Part shown: positions 22,268-33,795 of the stretch, in pieces
Layout: each line of letters begins with the position of its first letter
How positions within the stretch are numbered: the stretch's first letter is position 1
Origin: Anisakis pegreffii
Taxonomy: Eukaryota; Nematoda; Chromadorea; Rhabditida; Anisakidae
DNA: 64,000 bases
Reading direction: 5' to 3'
NCBI GenBank assembly: GCA_035041965.1
Contig: JAPYMA010000148.1
Span: forward strand, 1-64,000
Program-made: the position numbers and the translations under genes
The notes under the pieces: generated by a model
What the model saw: the letters and a program-made list of their open reading frames with translations, nothing else
Databases searched by the model: none
Told to the model about the DNA's origin: nothing

Positions 22268-24942
22268 ATGGCACGTGCTCTCCATTATGTGTTCAAAATT
22301 GGGAATCGTAACAGTGCTTATGAATTTTTCATCAAAACACTTGGAATGAAGGTCAGTGTCCGATAGATTCGGCTAGAGACGTCAGTTTGTTGACCACCTT
22401 AAAACTATTTCCTCATTCAAATGAAGTCAGCTCGAGTTTTTTTCTATGGAACAATGTGCGAACGCCACAGTGAATATCATGATACTGTTATCGGATGAAT
22501 TTAGCGACAATTTCATCTTACAGGTACTTCGTCACGAAGAATTCGAAGAGGGCTGTAAGGCAACTTGTAATGGGTGTGTTACTTTCTCTTTCATTCATCA
22601 TTTTCAAGCCAAAACCCTCCTGAAAAGGACTTCGATTTTCGAATTTGTTACGTTCAATCTAGAACTGCCAAATTTTGTTTTTGCTCATTCGAATCTTATG
22701 TCTTCCTGTTAAAAATACAATTATTCATCAGTTCATATCGATTCGTTGACAACTGTATTGATAATTCGAGAGTGTGTTATCGTGGAACTGACCATCTAAT
22801 CGCTCACTCATTCAGACCTTATGATGGTAAATGGAGTAAAACTATGGTTGGTTACGGCGAAGAAGACACTCACTTCGTCATCGAATTAACCTACAATTAT
22901 CCGATTGGATCGTATAAACTCGGAAATGACTTTAAGGTTTCTTCGAAAACAACATCTTACCGTTTCATCCATCCTGTCAATTTCATCGAGTCATTTCAAC
23001 TTAGACATAAGTCTAAGTGGTTGAAAGAATTTCACATTTGTGGTCTCTAGCAAAAACAAACAACAATATGTTGTGTCACTCAACTGGTATGGTAATGTAG
23101 TATTAAGAGCTGTGATTGTATCATTCTTCTCATTGGACTTCAGTGGAAAATCAGTTTTGTTAAGGTGAATTTCTTTCAATGAACACAGTAATGGTCTCAG
23201 TTGCACCACAACAATATCTTATCTTCAGTAATGTTGATATTTGTAATGATTAAGAATAAAAGTAACAGAAACGCAAATAAATTCTACAATATCAATTAAG
23301 GGAATATATATTCAATCATCAGATGTGTTCAAAAGATGCCAAAGTGAAAAGAATTCGAAAATGGTGTCAAATGAATTACTGCAATTGGCAGATCCCGATG
23401 GACACTGTTTCTTTATTAAAGATGGTCATCGCAGAGTTGATCCAGTTTACAAACTGGCACTGAACACTCCGAACCTAAACGCTACAGTCGGTTTGTGTCA
23501 TATTCCAAATTTCGATTGTTCAATTCATTGATTATGAATTGTTCACTGAACTGAAACTAAAATATTCCGTCAACAACTCTATTTTCTTGAAGTGCATCGA
23601 ATAAGCGTGTGATTGACCGCTGAGAAAATAGGATTTCGTGCACTCCGAATAGAGTTCAGTTATGTATTCCTCGCATAAAACAACGAAAAAATTTCACTGA
23701 AGCGAGGTGCTAGAAAGTTTCAGATTATTGGAGTGAAGTACTAGGGATGCAAATACTCTCACGTGATGAAAGCCACTGTTTACTTTCGTATGGCGATGAT
23801 CAGGTGAGATTATTCATTCCATTCTGATCAATCATCGATATCTCGTTTATTTGATACTGAAATCATAGAGTAACTTGAAACTAATTCAATCGTACAAGAA
23901 CTCATTTCATTCAAACTTCATCCAAATGTGCGCTATAATCATTTGAAAAACATGCTTTGTCAAGCGTTCATTATAACAATTCAATTTACTTTGAGTGCTC
24001 ATTGGAGTGGTGCAAAATCGATGCGAAGATTGAACGTGGTACCGCTTTTGGGCGAATTGCCTTTGCTGTACCAACCGAACAAGTAAGCACAAGTGTATTT
24101 ACTGCTTTAGAATAACAACTCATTCATTTTGTTGAACCTTTTGCGTTTTGAACAAAATAAAAACGAATACAAAATGGAAGTGATTTCTATTTAAGTAATT
24201 ACTGAAATTCTTGGTAGTAGCGATGAGCATCAGAGATCAAGAAAATGTTTCTTCACTGACCCCTATTGATCGATTTGGAAACCGTGAAGACTCTAAGAAA
24301 CTTCCTTTCATTGTTTTTATAATTTTAAGTTCAGGATATTTCTTTGACTGGGTAGCAATGTAATTTCATTCTATTCTAGTGGACTGTTAAAAAACCGTGT
24401 TGGATTGGTTTTAGTAATTCCGGTAACTTGGCTCATTTAAGCTTGAACCACTAGAAGCGAAGGTGAAGCAAAACAGTCATAAAATACAAACGCCACTCGT
24501 AAAACTTGATACCCCCGGAAAGGCAACAGTTCAAGTTGTTATCCTCGCAGATCCGGTTTGTTTCATCCTCTTTATTCCATGAATTAAACACTTACACTTC
24601 TCACCTCTACATAAAGCAATAATTTTTGAAGGTTACGGTAAATATGCAAAACAACAAATTCTTTTAAGTACACTCGTGATGATAGTGTCGATTCCTTAAA
24701 GCAAAATAATTCGAAAGCAAATAAGAAGTGATTTCTAGAACGATCACGAGATTTGTTTTGTTGGTGAAGAGGCGTTCAGTGAGTTGTCGAAGATGGACGC
24801 AAAAGCCGATGAAATGCTCAGAGATGCGATGAGTAAAGACGATAGTGGTGCATGGTATAAGGAGGGTAAACCACAAGCCAAGTATGTTTCTTTTGAAACA
24901 TCATCAGCAGCAGCAGCACAAATTTTCACGAAACCAAAATAA
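22268..24942 (+). CDS. GLOD4-like glyoxalase-domain protein
   Basis: Eight exons join in phase: 22268-22351, 22524-22573, 22816-22936, 23301-23490, 23724-23803, 23996-24082, 24442-24555 and 24739-24942 (309 aa; human GLOD4 about 300). It begins [15 protein letters not shown] and continues [20 protein letters not shown], an unmistakable match. The first VOC/glyoxalase-fold module covers about residues 1-130. The second covers about 148-265 and includes [28 protein letters not shown] and [12 protein letters not shown]. Family members are vicinal-oxygen-chelate proteins of unsettled substrate, possibly mitochondrial; glyoxalase I activity should not be assumed. Exon 8 runs past the human C-terminus with an Ala/Ser-rich tail ([13 protein letters not shown]). 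The CTTCAG 22 bp or so before the ATG could be a trans-splice acceptor. Confidence 0.95.
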
Positions 24943-24999
24943 AAACAATCTATTCAGCTTCAGTGAGTTTACAAGAGTCACTAAACTCGAAAATGGATC

Positions 25000-25720
25000 T
25001 GAGATTCTTTAATAAGATTCACATTTCATGTGCATTCATCTCAAACGTATTCATCTTGAGTGGATCTTGATTGGTTGATCTCAGAAAATGTTGCAGAGAG
25101 AAGGCCGAATTATGACTCGATATCAAAGCGCTTCCAAAACGAACCAAGTGATATATTTGATTCATTTTCGATTCAAAGCTGATCTTTGTCACCGTTTGAA
25201 CCCATTTTTTTCGTTTCCACAAAGCTTTTTTACATCCTTGCCAGAACGGAGAGTGACACACCCGCTTTTCACCTTCTGAATGAATTATATTTGCAAAGCG
25301 ATTGTTAATTAGTTTAAGCTAGCTTTTATTGTTGAAAAAGAACAAGTGCTATTGTGCATGCACTGAATACTTATTACACATATCTTTATTCGATGTAATA
25401 TTTCGATTATTCAACAAATGTCATTTTATATGTTGATTATTTTTCAACTTTTAATGGAGAAAACTTAGAATTTAGAAAAAATTTTTCAATTTATCCAAAT
25501 ACGTTTTCAAATGCAAGTTATGTTGAGCAATTTATGGAACAATAAAATATTTAAACGCACTTTTTCAACCTTACATTTCATTATTTCAGCATTTCATCAT
25601 TCGTTATTTGATCTCCGATCTTCAAAATAAAACATAATTGAAACAAATTATACAAAATACCTAATTGAGACGAATAATATGAAATAGCTAATTAAGAACA
25701 ACACATAACACTGACCTATC
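25000..25720. other. Intergenic, AT-rich, no gene seen
   Basis: This is the 3' flank of the GLOD4-like gene up to the R array. No coding, RNA or repeat structure is recognised. Confidence 0.5.
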
Positions 25721-27085
25721 GAATTAGCGAGTAAACCGGACGTGACGCTTAGTTTATCCGCTCAGTTTTGGAAACCGGAAGTACGAGATCTTATTCGTAA
25801 TTTCAAGATCTTAGCAAACCTGAGGACACGGTGATGTGATGGTGATCCTAATACTGCCATAGGATTGTGCAGATTGATCAATAGTGATACAATGTATTGA
25901 AACAAGCGCCTCCGAGTTACTTTTGATACGTTCAGAAAATCAACTATATTCGTCATGAAAGCATAATCGCCCGACAAAATATATTCTTCTAAATCTAGAA
26001 TATCTGAGGAATCTAATGGTGTGAAGAAATTGTCATGTTACTGAGCAAGCCTGGGGACGCGGTGAGTTTAAACATGATGACCCTTAAACTGCTATAGTAT
26101 TGCACAGATTGATCAATGAAAACCTACTGAAACGAGCGCTACCCAGTGACTTGAGATACGTTCCGAAAATCAGCTATATTTCCTCACAAAAGCAAAATCG
26201 CGTGACAATATGTATACTTTTCTGAATCTAGAGAATCTGAGAAATTTAATGGTGTTAGAAAATTGCCGTGTTACCGAGCAATCTGAGGACACTGTGAGTT
26301 TAAACATGATGACCCTTAAACTGCTACAGTATTGTACAGATTGACCAATGGTGATACAACCCATTGAAACGAGCACGACGCAGCTGCTTGAGGTACGTTT
26401 CGAAAATCAGCTATATCTCTTCATAAAAGCAAGATTTCCCGACGATGCTCAAACTTTTAGCATCCAGATAACCTGAGGAATCCAATGATGTGAAGAAACT
26501 GCCATGTTACTGAGCAAACCTGATGACACTGTGAGCTTGAAGATAGTGACCCTAATACTGCTGTAGTATTGAGCAGATTGATCAATAGAGATACAGTATG
26601 TTGGAGCGAGCGCTGCCAAGCAACTGTGGTGCTCCTAGAAAATGAGCTGTTTGTCTTCAGGTAAGCAGAATCACCCAACAAAGTATATACTTTTCTGAAA
26701 GTAGAGTGTTGGGGGAATTTGATGATGTGGAGAAATTGTCATGTTACTGGGGAAACCTGTGAAGACCGACTGCTTGAAGGAGTGATAATCATAGTGCTAG
26801 GCAAATGCACATGTTGGTCAATGGAGTGCATTGAAAGGAGCGCTGCCAAGTGACGTAGATTCATGAAATTAGATGCTTTTCTGAATGTAAGCAAAATTGA
26901 TTGGTTATTTCACATAAAATGCATCAAAATAAACGACAATGCAGTCATTCATCTATATGTTATACATTCAGTATGTATCTGAAAACCGGGGAATCCGCCC
27001 GAAAACTTGCATATTTTTCTGAATCCGTAAGAATTTATGGGTGCGGAGAAACCGGAATGTTTCTGACCGAGCAATTTTATGGATA
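25720..27085 (+). repeat. R-family array, simple tandem of about 233-bp units
   Basis: R cores lie near 25821, 26050, 26283, 26519 and 26756, spaced 229, 233, 236 and 237 bp. A truncated unit near 27000-27085 follows. Each unit repeats TTCTGAATCTAGAG, GTGAAGAAATTG.CATGTTACTG, a variant core (GAGGACACGGTGA) and GATTGATCAATG. Unlike the left arrays, there is no 160/243 alternation. Confidence 0.85.
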
Positions 27086-27879
27086 GTGTTGCTTTTTTGT
27101 TATATATTTTGAGGTTAGGTTCCAATGTGTTACCGTCACATCAAACTACAATTCTCGTTGCTCTTGATCAGTTTTTTCAATGACAATTCTTGCTGTTACT
27201 GATTAAAGTGATCGAGAGGGCGGAGCGTCGTTCACGACAATCACCGGTGATCGTTCGTTTGCTGCATGGTTTTGATCAATAGCGATCAAGACACGTTGTT
27301 CTATGCTTCAATTGGTCAGATTCTCGACACGTTCATTCATACCATTTTCAATACCTGTGTATGCGTTGTGCGGTGTGTTGCTGATGCCGTTTGTTTATGT
27401 TATTTGTGTGCGAGGTTCCTCGCGATTCAACCGTGCAATTTACGTGGTTCGGTTCTGTTTATTATGGCTGCGCACCGCAATCAACCACTTTGTTGGTGCT
27501 GAGTATTCTCACTTGACAATAACCCATCAAAAGTTTTTTCAGAATTTTGGTATTCTAAATTCACATTTCTCAGCTGCTATCGTTTTTATTTCCGCATGTG
27601 ATTTATTCGTGTATCATCATAAACTGGCAATTTTCAGGATTATCATTTCGCTCGAACAACTGCAAAAGGCGCTTTGCATGGATGTGAAAATGGATGTGGA
27701 TGTGAAAGACGACAGCACACAAGAACAATTATCTTGGTAGTCCAGTTGATGCAGTGGATGTTTCGCATTTAACGGTTCGACGGAGCTATTCAATCAATCA
27801 ACAGTCAGTTCATCAGTTTTTCGTTGAATCGTCAAAATTATTCAATAGGTTCAACACTTACGATGAAACAGAGGATGGC

Positions 27880-28050
27880 GCATCGAAGCGCCCAGGCCAG
27901 TTCAAATTTGACTTTATTTATTTTAGGGTCTTCATAAATGATTCGTAGTTCAATGGTCACACTTTTCATTGCTTATTCCCATTTATTTAAAACTAAGAAG
28001 ATCAATCAAAATTAAGTCGTGGTCACTGGCCACTTTTTTACGTTTTTCTT
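27880..28050 (-). repeat. S module copy (right arm, inner)
   Basis: In reverse complement it begins with hairpin 1 (28019-28033, GTGGCCAGTGACCAC, one mispair), then a CTTAATTTTG block, a degenerate hairpin 2 near 27945-27975, ACCCTAAAAT, and near 27900 ACTGGCCTGGGCGC. Confidence 0.65.
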
Positions 28051-28849
28051 TTTAGATCAATTATTTTTCTGAATTCCACAATATTTTTTAATGTGTATTA
28101 TTGTGGATTTATTCGATTTGTGAATTTTGTCATTCATATTTAATTTAGACATAGCATTATAATATGACAAATTTTATTGTATTATTGCATTTTGTTGAAT
28201 TCTTTAATTTGTTATACTTTGTGAACTGTTATAATGTACATGAACAGAGTAGTCACGGCAGAATTTGATATGACTAGATTTGACATAAACTGAGAGTTAC
28301 AAATTCAAAGAACTGCTGGTCACTGAATCATGAACCTAACTTCTGAGCGTCCGCGAAGGTAAATTTGGGTTGAGTTAACAAGGACTCTTCCTTTGACGTT
28401 GGTTTAACATAGATAAGCGATTTGAATGGCTGTAGTTTGGTCATGTTTGAGTTTAGGTAGAACTTATGCTTACAGCACGGATGAAGATTAAACTTATGTA
28501 TGTGTGTTGGTAACTGCAGAAACCTAGGTGACATCAATGCTGAAGGATAGACTTGCGAGATGTGTCATTCTTCTGAAGGCAGAAGTATAGTATGAAAATG
28601 GTTTGGAATTGGTGGGTGGGAGAGCATCAAGCATGGATAATGGGTACACTGGCATGTTAGGTTAAAATTTGAGTTTCAATACCGTAGGGTATGAAGTGTC
28701 TTATGGGTGTGGCAGTAGGTCTGGAAAGTTCGCCTGGACCACTCATCCTGAAGAGTCGAGTTGCTATAGGGGTGACTCGAAGACATTCTCCTTCGTAGTG
28801 TGATTCGACAGCAGTCAGACTAATGTGAATATGGTTGATTGTGTGAAGC

Positions 28850-29290
28850 CAATGATCATATTAAACTGCAATCTTTTATTGTGCATATGGGTGTTCCCAA
28901 CCCGTCGAGCTGCCAACAAGTGGGGCTAAGTTTAGGTACATGCGACAGGCGTTCTCCGCCTACAGGCAGTCTCGGCGAATCGGGGAGAAACGACTCAAAA
29001 TATGCTAGCGATATTTACCCGAGTGTCGCCAGCATTCATTCTTCGGAACATATTACGGGCGTTCCCGGCCCGGGAAAGGCGCCGATTTGACCGGGGATAG
29101 GGTATGCGCGTAAGTTGGCCTGAGTAGTGCCTTCGGGCATTTGCTCAGGTAACGGGGGTTCCCGGACCCACCGTGCGCACTTTCCCTTAACAGGGGGGAA
29201 TTTCATCGGGTTGATCATTGGCTGCATGCATGAAATCATTTCACTTAGTTTGAATGTTATTGAATACATTATAAGGGGAAAAAATCTCTC
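28850..29290 (-). repeat. P module copy (right arm, inner)
   Basis: Inverted copy of 5685-6140. It carries four GGGNGTTCCCNNCCC-type motifs at 28889-28903, 28947-28961, 29057-29071 and 29154-29169. A stem-loop lies at 29119-29149 (CCTGAG...CTCAGG) whose inner stem GTGCC/GGCAT closes a TTCG loop. A GCGATA...TGTCGC hairpin lies near 29005-29030. Confidence 0.75.
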
Positions 29291-30119
29291 AGGTGTTTGT
29301 GGTTACTCGCCGAAGCTTATCTATGTGTCACGTTCATACTGCATTCATACAACTTCTTCGATACTAACTTCTTTTCCATTGCCAGTATAATCATTTCCTC
29401 TCGCTGGTGCTACTGAAGTGGTTCGACAACATTAAAACATATCACTTGTGCCCTCAAAAGACTGACCATAGTCGGGAGCGTAAATCTCAGCTTAAGGTTA
29501 AGCTAGGCATATGCAGTTCAGCGCATATATGGAAGCTTAACTTCTTTCCAGGCTGGTAGCACAAGGTCTTCCCAGGTTCAGCAGAATCGACGGAATTATG
29601 GAGTCTCAAAATGATGTACTTATGAAGGACCAATGCTGAATTAAGATCCTGAGAATTTCTAAAGCATTATCATCGCGGGCACTCGAATGATGGCTTTGAG
29701 ATTTGAGCGATAAAGAGCCTAGAGTAGAACCTTCTTTTGATTCATTCCAATCGAGCCAGCAGAATTTAGAGTGCATCTGAAAAAATAGATCGTTTCTATT
29801 TGAGTCTGATATGTCTTAGAATTCAAATTGACTCCACTTTGATTGTCACCCGAATTAATTTGAGTCGACAAGTAGCTTCGAAGTCGCCTTCAATGAACGA
29901 CTTGACGTATTTTTAGTTGATTCTATTATCATTATGGACTGGCATGATTCTGGGTTACTTTGATTGATATGGTAGTTAGTTTTAACATAATTCTAATTTT
30001 GTACTGAACATTATACGACATTTCGCCAACTGTCAGTTCAGCAGCGGTTTACTACAGAACATCGTCGAAGGCATTCAATCTTCTTAATATCTACGACAAA
30101 TCAATGGATGGCGTATCGA

Positions 30120-30310
30120 AGCGCCCAGGTCAGTTCTAGGATTTGTTCTTCCGATGTTCTTTTCGTCCAGTTTAGGGCACAAATAAATGAGTCGTGGTTG
30201 AATGACCACATCTTCCATTATTCAGTTTTTATTTGCTTGATGCTAGGGAAAATGAAATAAAATTGAGTTGTGATCAGTGATCACTTTTGTCTTCATCTAT
30301 TTTGTTTATG
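30120..30310 (-). repeat. S module copy (right arm, outer)
   Basis: Hairpin 2 at 30194-30209 (GTGGTTGAATGACCAC) and hairpin 1 at 30271-30285 (GTGATCAGTGATCAC) flank TGCTAGGGAAAATGAAATAA, matching 4564-4652 in reverse complement. Confidence 0.75.
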
Positions 30311-30989
30311 ATTAATTATTTTACCTGTAAATTTGGCTGTATTTGTGTTATTATGAGTGTCTAGACATTGGCAACAACGTGTTAGTCACTGGCTTTGAGA
30401 CAAAGTTTGATATCACTAGAGGTGACTTTGATTTAGAATTGCAAATCCAAATGTGTAGTCGCTAGATCATAGAGCTGACCTATGAGAGTTCGCGAAGCTG
30501 AAGCTGGATTAAGTTAGCAAGAAATTTCCCAACATTGGTTCTGCAGGAGTGCGCAAGTGGAGTGCCCATAGTTTAAAGAAATGTGAGGCTGAGTAAGCCG
30601 CGTGCATGCAGAAAAGAAGAGGATCTGGCTTCCTTGTGTGTTCTCACATGCGGAACCTAAGTTGCGCCCCTATGAGAAGTTGTCTCGAGAATTTGGCCGT
30701 TTCTGAAAGCACGAATGTTACCTGAGGAAACCCGGGTAGGAGTAAGTGAGGTATCACGTAACGTGGACAATAATCATGTTGGGACGGTTAATGTAGAGTG
30801 AAAAATTTGTGTTTCAATGCTGTGGAGTATGAAGGGCCTTATGGGCCTGGCAGTGGGTCTGTAGAGTTTGCCCACATTTTACTCAGTCTGAAGGGACGAA
30901 TTGCCGTGAGGGTGGTTCGATGACATTACTCCTCGTGGTGTGTTGTGGTAACGGTCGGGTTAATGTTGTTGTGATGTACTGTATGTAGC

Positions 30990-31085
30990 CAATGGTCGCT
31001 TTAACTTGCGCGATTTTATGGCGCATGTGGGTGTTCCCAATCCGTTGGAATGGTAGGTAATAAGTGGAGCTAGGTTCGGTAATGA
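30990..31085 (-). repeat. P module copy, partial (right arm, outer end)
   Basis: GGGTGTTCCCAATCCGTTGGA, then TAAGTGGAGCTAGGTT, are the reverse complement of the block near 3830-3890. This marks the outer edge of the inverted arm. Confidence 0.6.
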
Positions 31086-31164
31086 GCACCATGGCAGTTC
31101 ACACTAGTGTGTTGCGAGAAAGCGAAAAAAGTTGCGAACGAGATTTTGCAAGCGTGAATCGCGA

Positions 31165-31400
31165 AAATGGAAACATACATACTTGTCTGAATATAGAGAA
31201 TTTGAAGAATTCCTTGGTTACTTCCGGGCAAACCTGAGAGTAGGGTTAGTTTGAAAGTGCTGATCCTGATGCTGTTAGCCTTGTGTGCACATTGACCAAT
31301 GCAAATATAATGTATTGGAATCAGCGCCTCACCTACTCGAAATGGCTTCAGAAAATCGTCAATATCTCTTGGAGTGAACGAAATTGCCAGACGTAACCAT
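31165..31400 (+). repeat. Single R-family unit
   Basis: One unit: TGTCTGAATATAGAGAATTTGA, GGGCAAACCTGAGAGTAGGG (core near 31230), TTGACCAATG and TCAATATCTCTTGG. It borders the outer end of the X right arm. Confidence 0.75.
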
Positions 31401-33700
31401 ATCCCGGCCACTACTATGTTCATACTTATTTGATAATCATTTTGATGAGAATAAGTGCTTATTACAGACCAAAGTATTGACCGTTTCCGATCATTTGGTC
31501 AGCTATCTAGATCATATTCACGTTGTGTAATCTTCAGATTCAATTACGAATGATTGAAGAGAGGATTTGCTCAGTGAACAGTGAAAGGCGGAGAATGATG
31601 TTGTTGAAATATGTATTTATTTCATCATCTGCAATTCATTGAAAGTATGATGATGGAACGTTTAAGAACTTGTTGCATAGCACTTTCAGTGAGGATACAT
31701 TTCGATTTTAGTATCATTGCAAGTCTATGAATATCGTCACTGTTGTGTAGTACACGTTAACTTGGCATTGCTAAACGAAACTATATGTACCGTTTCATTA
31801 TATCACCGTCCAGTTTCTTGCTGAAAATGTTTTGCTTCAGAAATTACTTCAACACTAACAACAAATACAGATGTGATCGAATGAGTTTCTTCGCTACATT
31901 TCGTCAGAGATCACTTAACAGCTTGCAGAAGGTAGAGGGTTTATTGCCGAGTAAAAAATATATACAAACAGTAATACAACAGATTATATTGTTGTATTAT
32001 TATTGTATTATATACAATAATACGGATTATATGGTAATTTTATCGAGAGTCGAGATGACAATGATTCTGTTCCATTTGCAAGAGAATTATGAATCTCAAA
32101 AGAAAAGAAATGAAACTGAACAATATCATGAAATCCAATTATGGCGAATGGTTGGCTAACGAAAATGGAAAATTTCCTCGTCAGTTCAGCTTTCAGTTCA
32201 GCTCGGAAGCGGACAACAATTTTTGCAACAATGCAAGTGTTTGCTTACCTGTGAATGAAAGCATGCAAAAAACTTACTCGGCAGAGAAGTCTGCATGCTG
32301 AGCATTCACCAGTGCGAGTTGTTTCTCACACTTCAACAGCGATTGTTTCATTTTCTTTAGAAGTTTTCGATAGTGTTCTTTGATATGCAAGAAAATGTCA
32401 AGAATTTTCAAAAATGCAAGTTATATTCTCGGGGACACCGAGAGCCGGGCAGAATGCATCTAATGTGGGTAGCTTCTCTTATACTAACACTCTGCGTGAA
32501 CAACCTTAATTCAATCCAACTGCCTTCTGTTTCGCACTACTTCCGCCGAAAAACTCGGCTTCCAACTTTAATCGTCGCCATTCTCATCATTCTGTTTTTC
32601 TCGCTGACGGAACAGCAATAGAAAGGATCAGAATACTTTGAACGGTAGAACTAGACCCTGAACAGAACAAGATTGAAATTTGCGGTACAGGAACAGAAAA
32701 CAATAGTTTTCAAGATGCGATATTGGAGAACGAAGTGGAACAGACTGCTTTTTGAAAAAGGGACGCACGAGACGAAACAGAACAGCTGAAGGATGGTACA
32801 ATATAGAACAGAACAGTTTCACATTTCGCATGCAATTCTACGAAAATGGCCAAAAACTCTTCTCCATTTGTCGAATAGTGTAACATTCCGATTTTCACAT
32901 TAAGAGTACGGAAAGCATCAAATTTCACGAAAAAACACCTTAGATTTCCTATACTCAGTTAGCCTAAAACGATTAACACATGAAAAGTTCAGACTCGTAG
33001 TTTCGATTTTCCATTTCTTGCCTTTAGAAGGTTGATATATCGCCTTTTTAGAAAACACTTTGAGTTTGCTTGTAATCAAGTGAGTTCCATATTTCAGCTG
33101 CTTCATGCGATCATCGTTACAATTCGAGACGCCTGGCTGTGGCTTACTCCACGCACAAACATAAGTGATTCTTGATTCAGTATTTCGTTATCTTATCAGC
33201 ACTCAAATAAATTCATACATATTGGTGATCTGTGGACAAACACTCACCACTGATATGTGTTTTTGTGAACATCTTCAAAAGATAGATAAGAGCAAGACAA
33301 ATGGACTGTTCAAACGATACTTGGTAGCACTGAATGGTAGTCTTATCAATGAGCACATACAATCCTTTCACTCAAACTTATATTTTTCGCCAATACGGAA
33401 CACTGAACGTAGTGAAATTATCGATAAAAATTGACAGAAATACAGTGAAGTGAATGTGGGTTAGTGCAAACATCGTGATATTGACAACCACTAGGATACT
33501 TTGACAACAGGTGTTTGATCATTGGTATCCTTATTTCTCAAACTCAATTGTTCCATGCAAATTGAGTGTTATGGCTGCGGATTATTTAGTACTTATTCCG
33601 TCATTCTTCTTCAGAACCTGTTCTCTTTTATCGTTAAGACGGTCGATAAACTGACATTCGCAGCTGAACTGAGATGTTAATAATCTTCTTCCAGAACCTC
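31400..33700. other. Intergenic region upstream of the UGT gene
   Basis: There are several open frames of 60-124 codons on the plus strand (31785-32621), but no domain, start context or splice structure that I recognise. About 32600-32830 is rich in GAACAG/GGAACAG words and may be a repeat fragment. The UGT promoter should lie in the last few hundred bases. Confidence 0.4.
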
Positions 33701-33795
33701 ACTTCGTGGAGAAAGCTGGTCAGAGGCCGTACGCATATTCATTTCCACAATTTTCAGGAAGCAATCACGATCTAAAAAGCAGTAAAGGTAAAGCG

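Larger units (their letters stand above)
27090..31085 (-). repeat. X composite repeat, right arm (inverted)
   Basis: Reverse-complement counterpart of 3390-9010, read backwards: S modules at 27880-28050 and 30120-30310, P modules at 28850-29290 and about 30990-31080, and the block 28680-28850 matching 6140-6400. Divergence varies from block to block, with indels, so the arms are old or have been partly homogenised. Open frames such as those at 27266-27740 and 29036-29390 are repeat sequence. Confidence 0.75.

Noticed and set aside
27266..27740. Overlapping open frames of 78 and 145 codons with Cys-rich, membrane-like stretches
   Set aside because: They lie in the X right arm; the left-arm counterpart near 8613-8860 does not preserve the reading frame.
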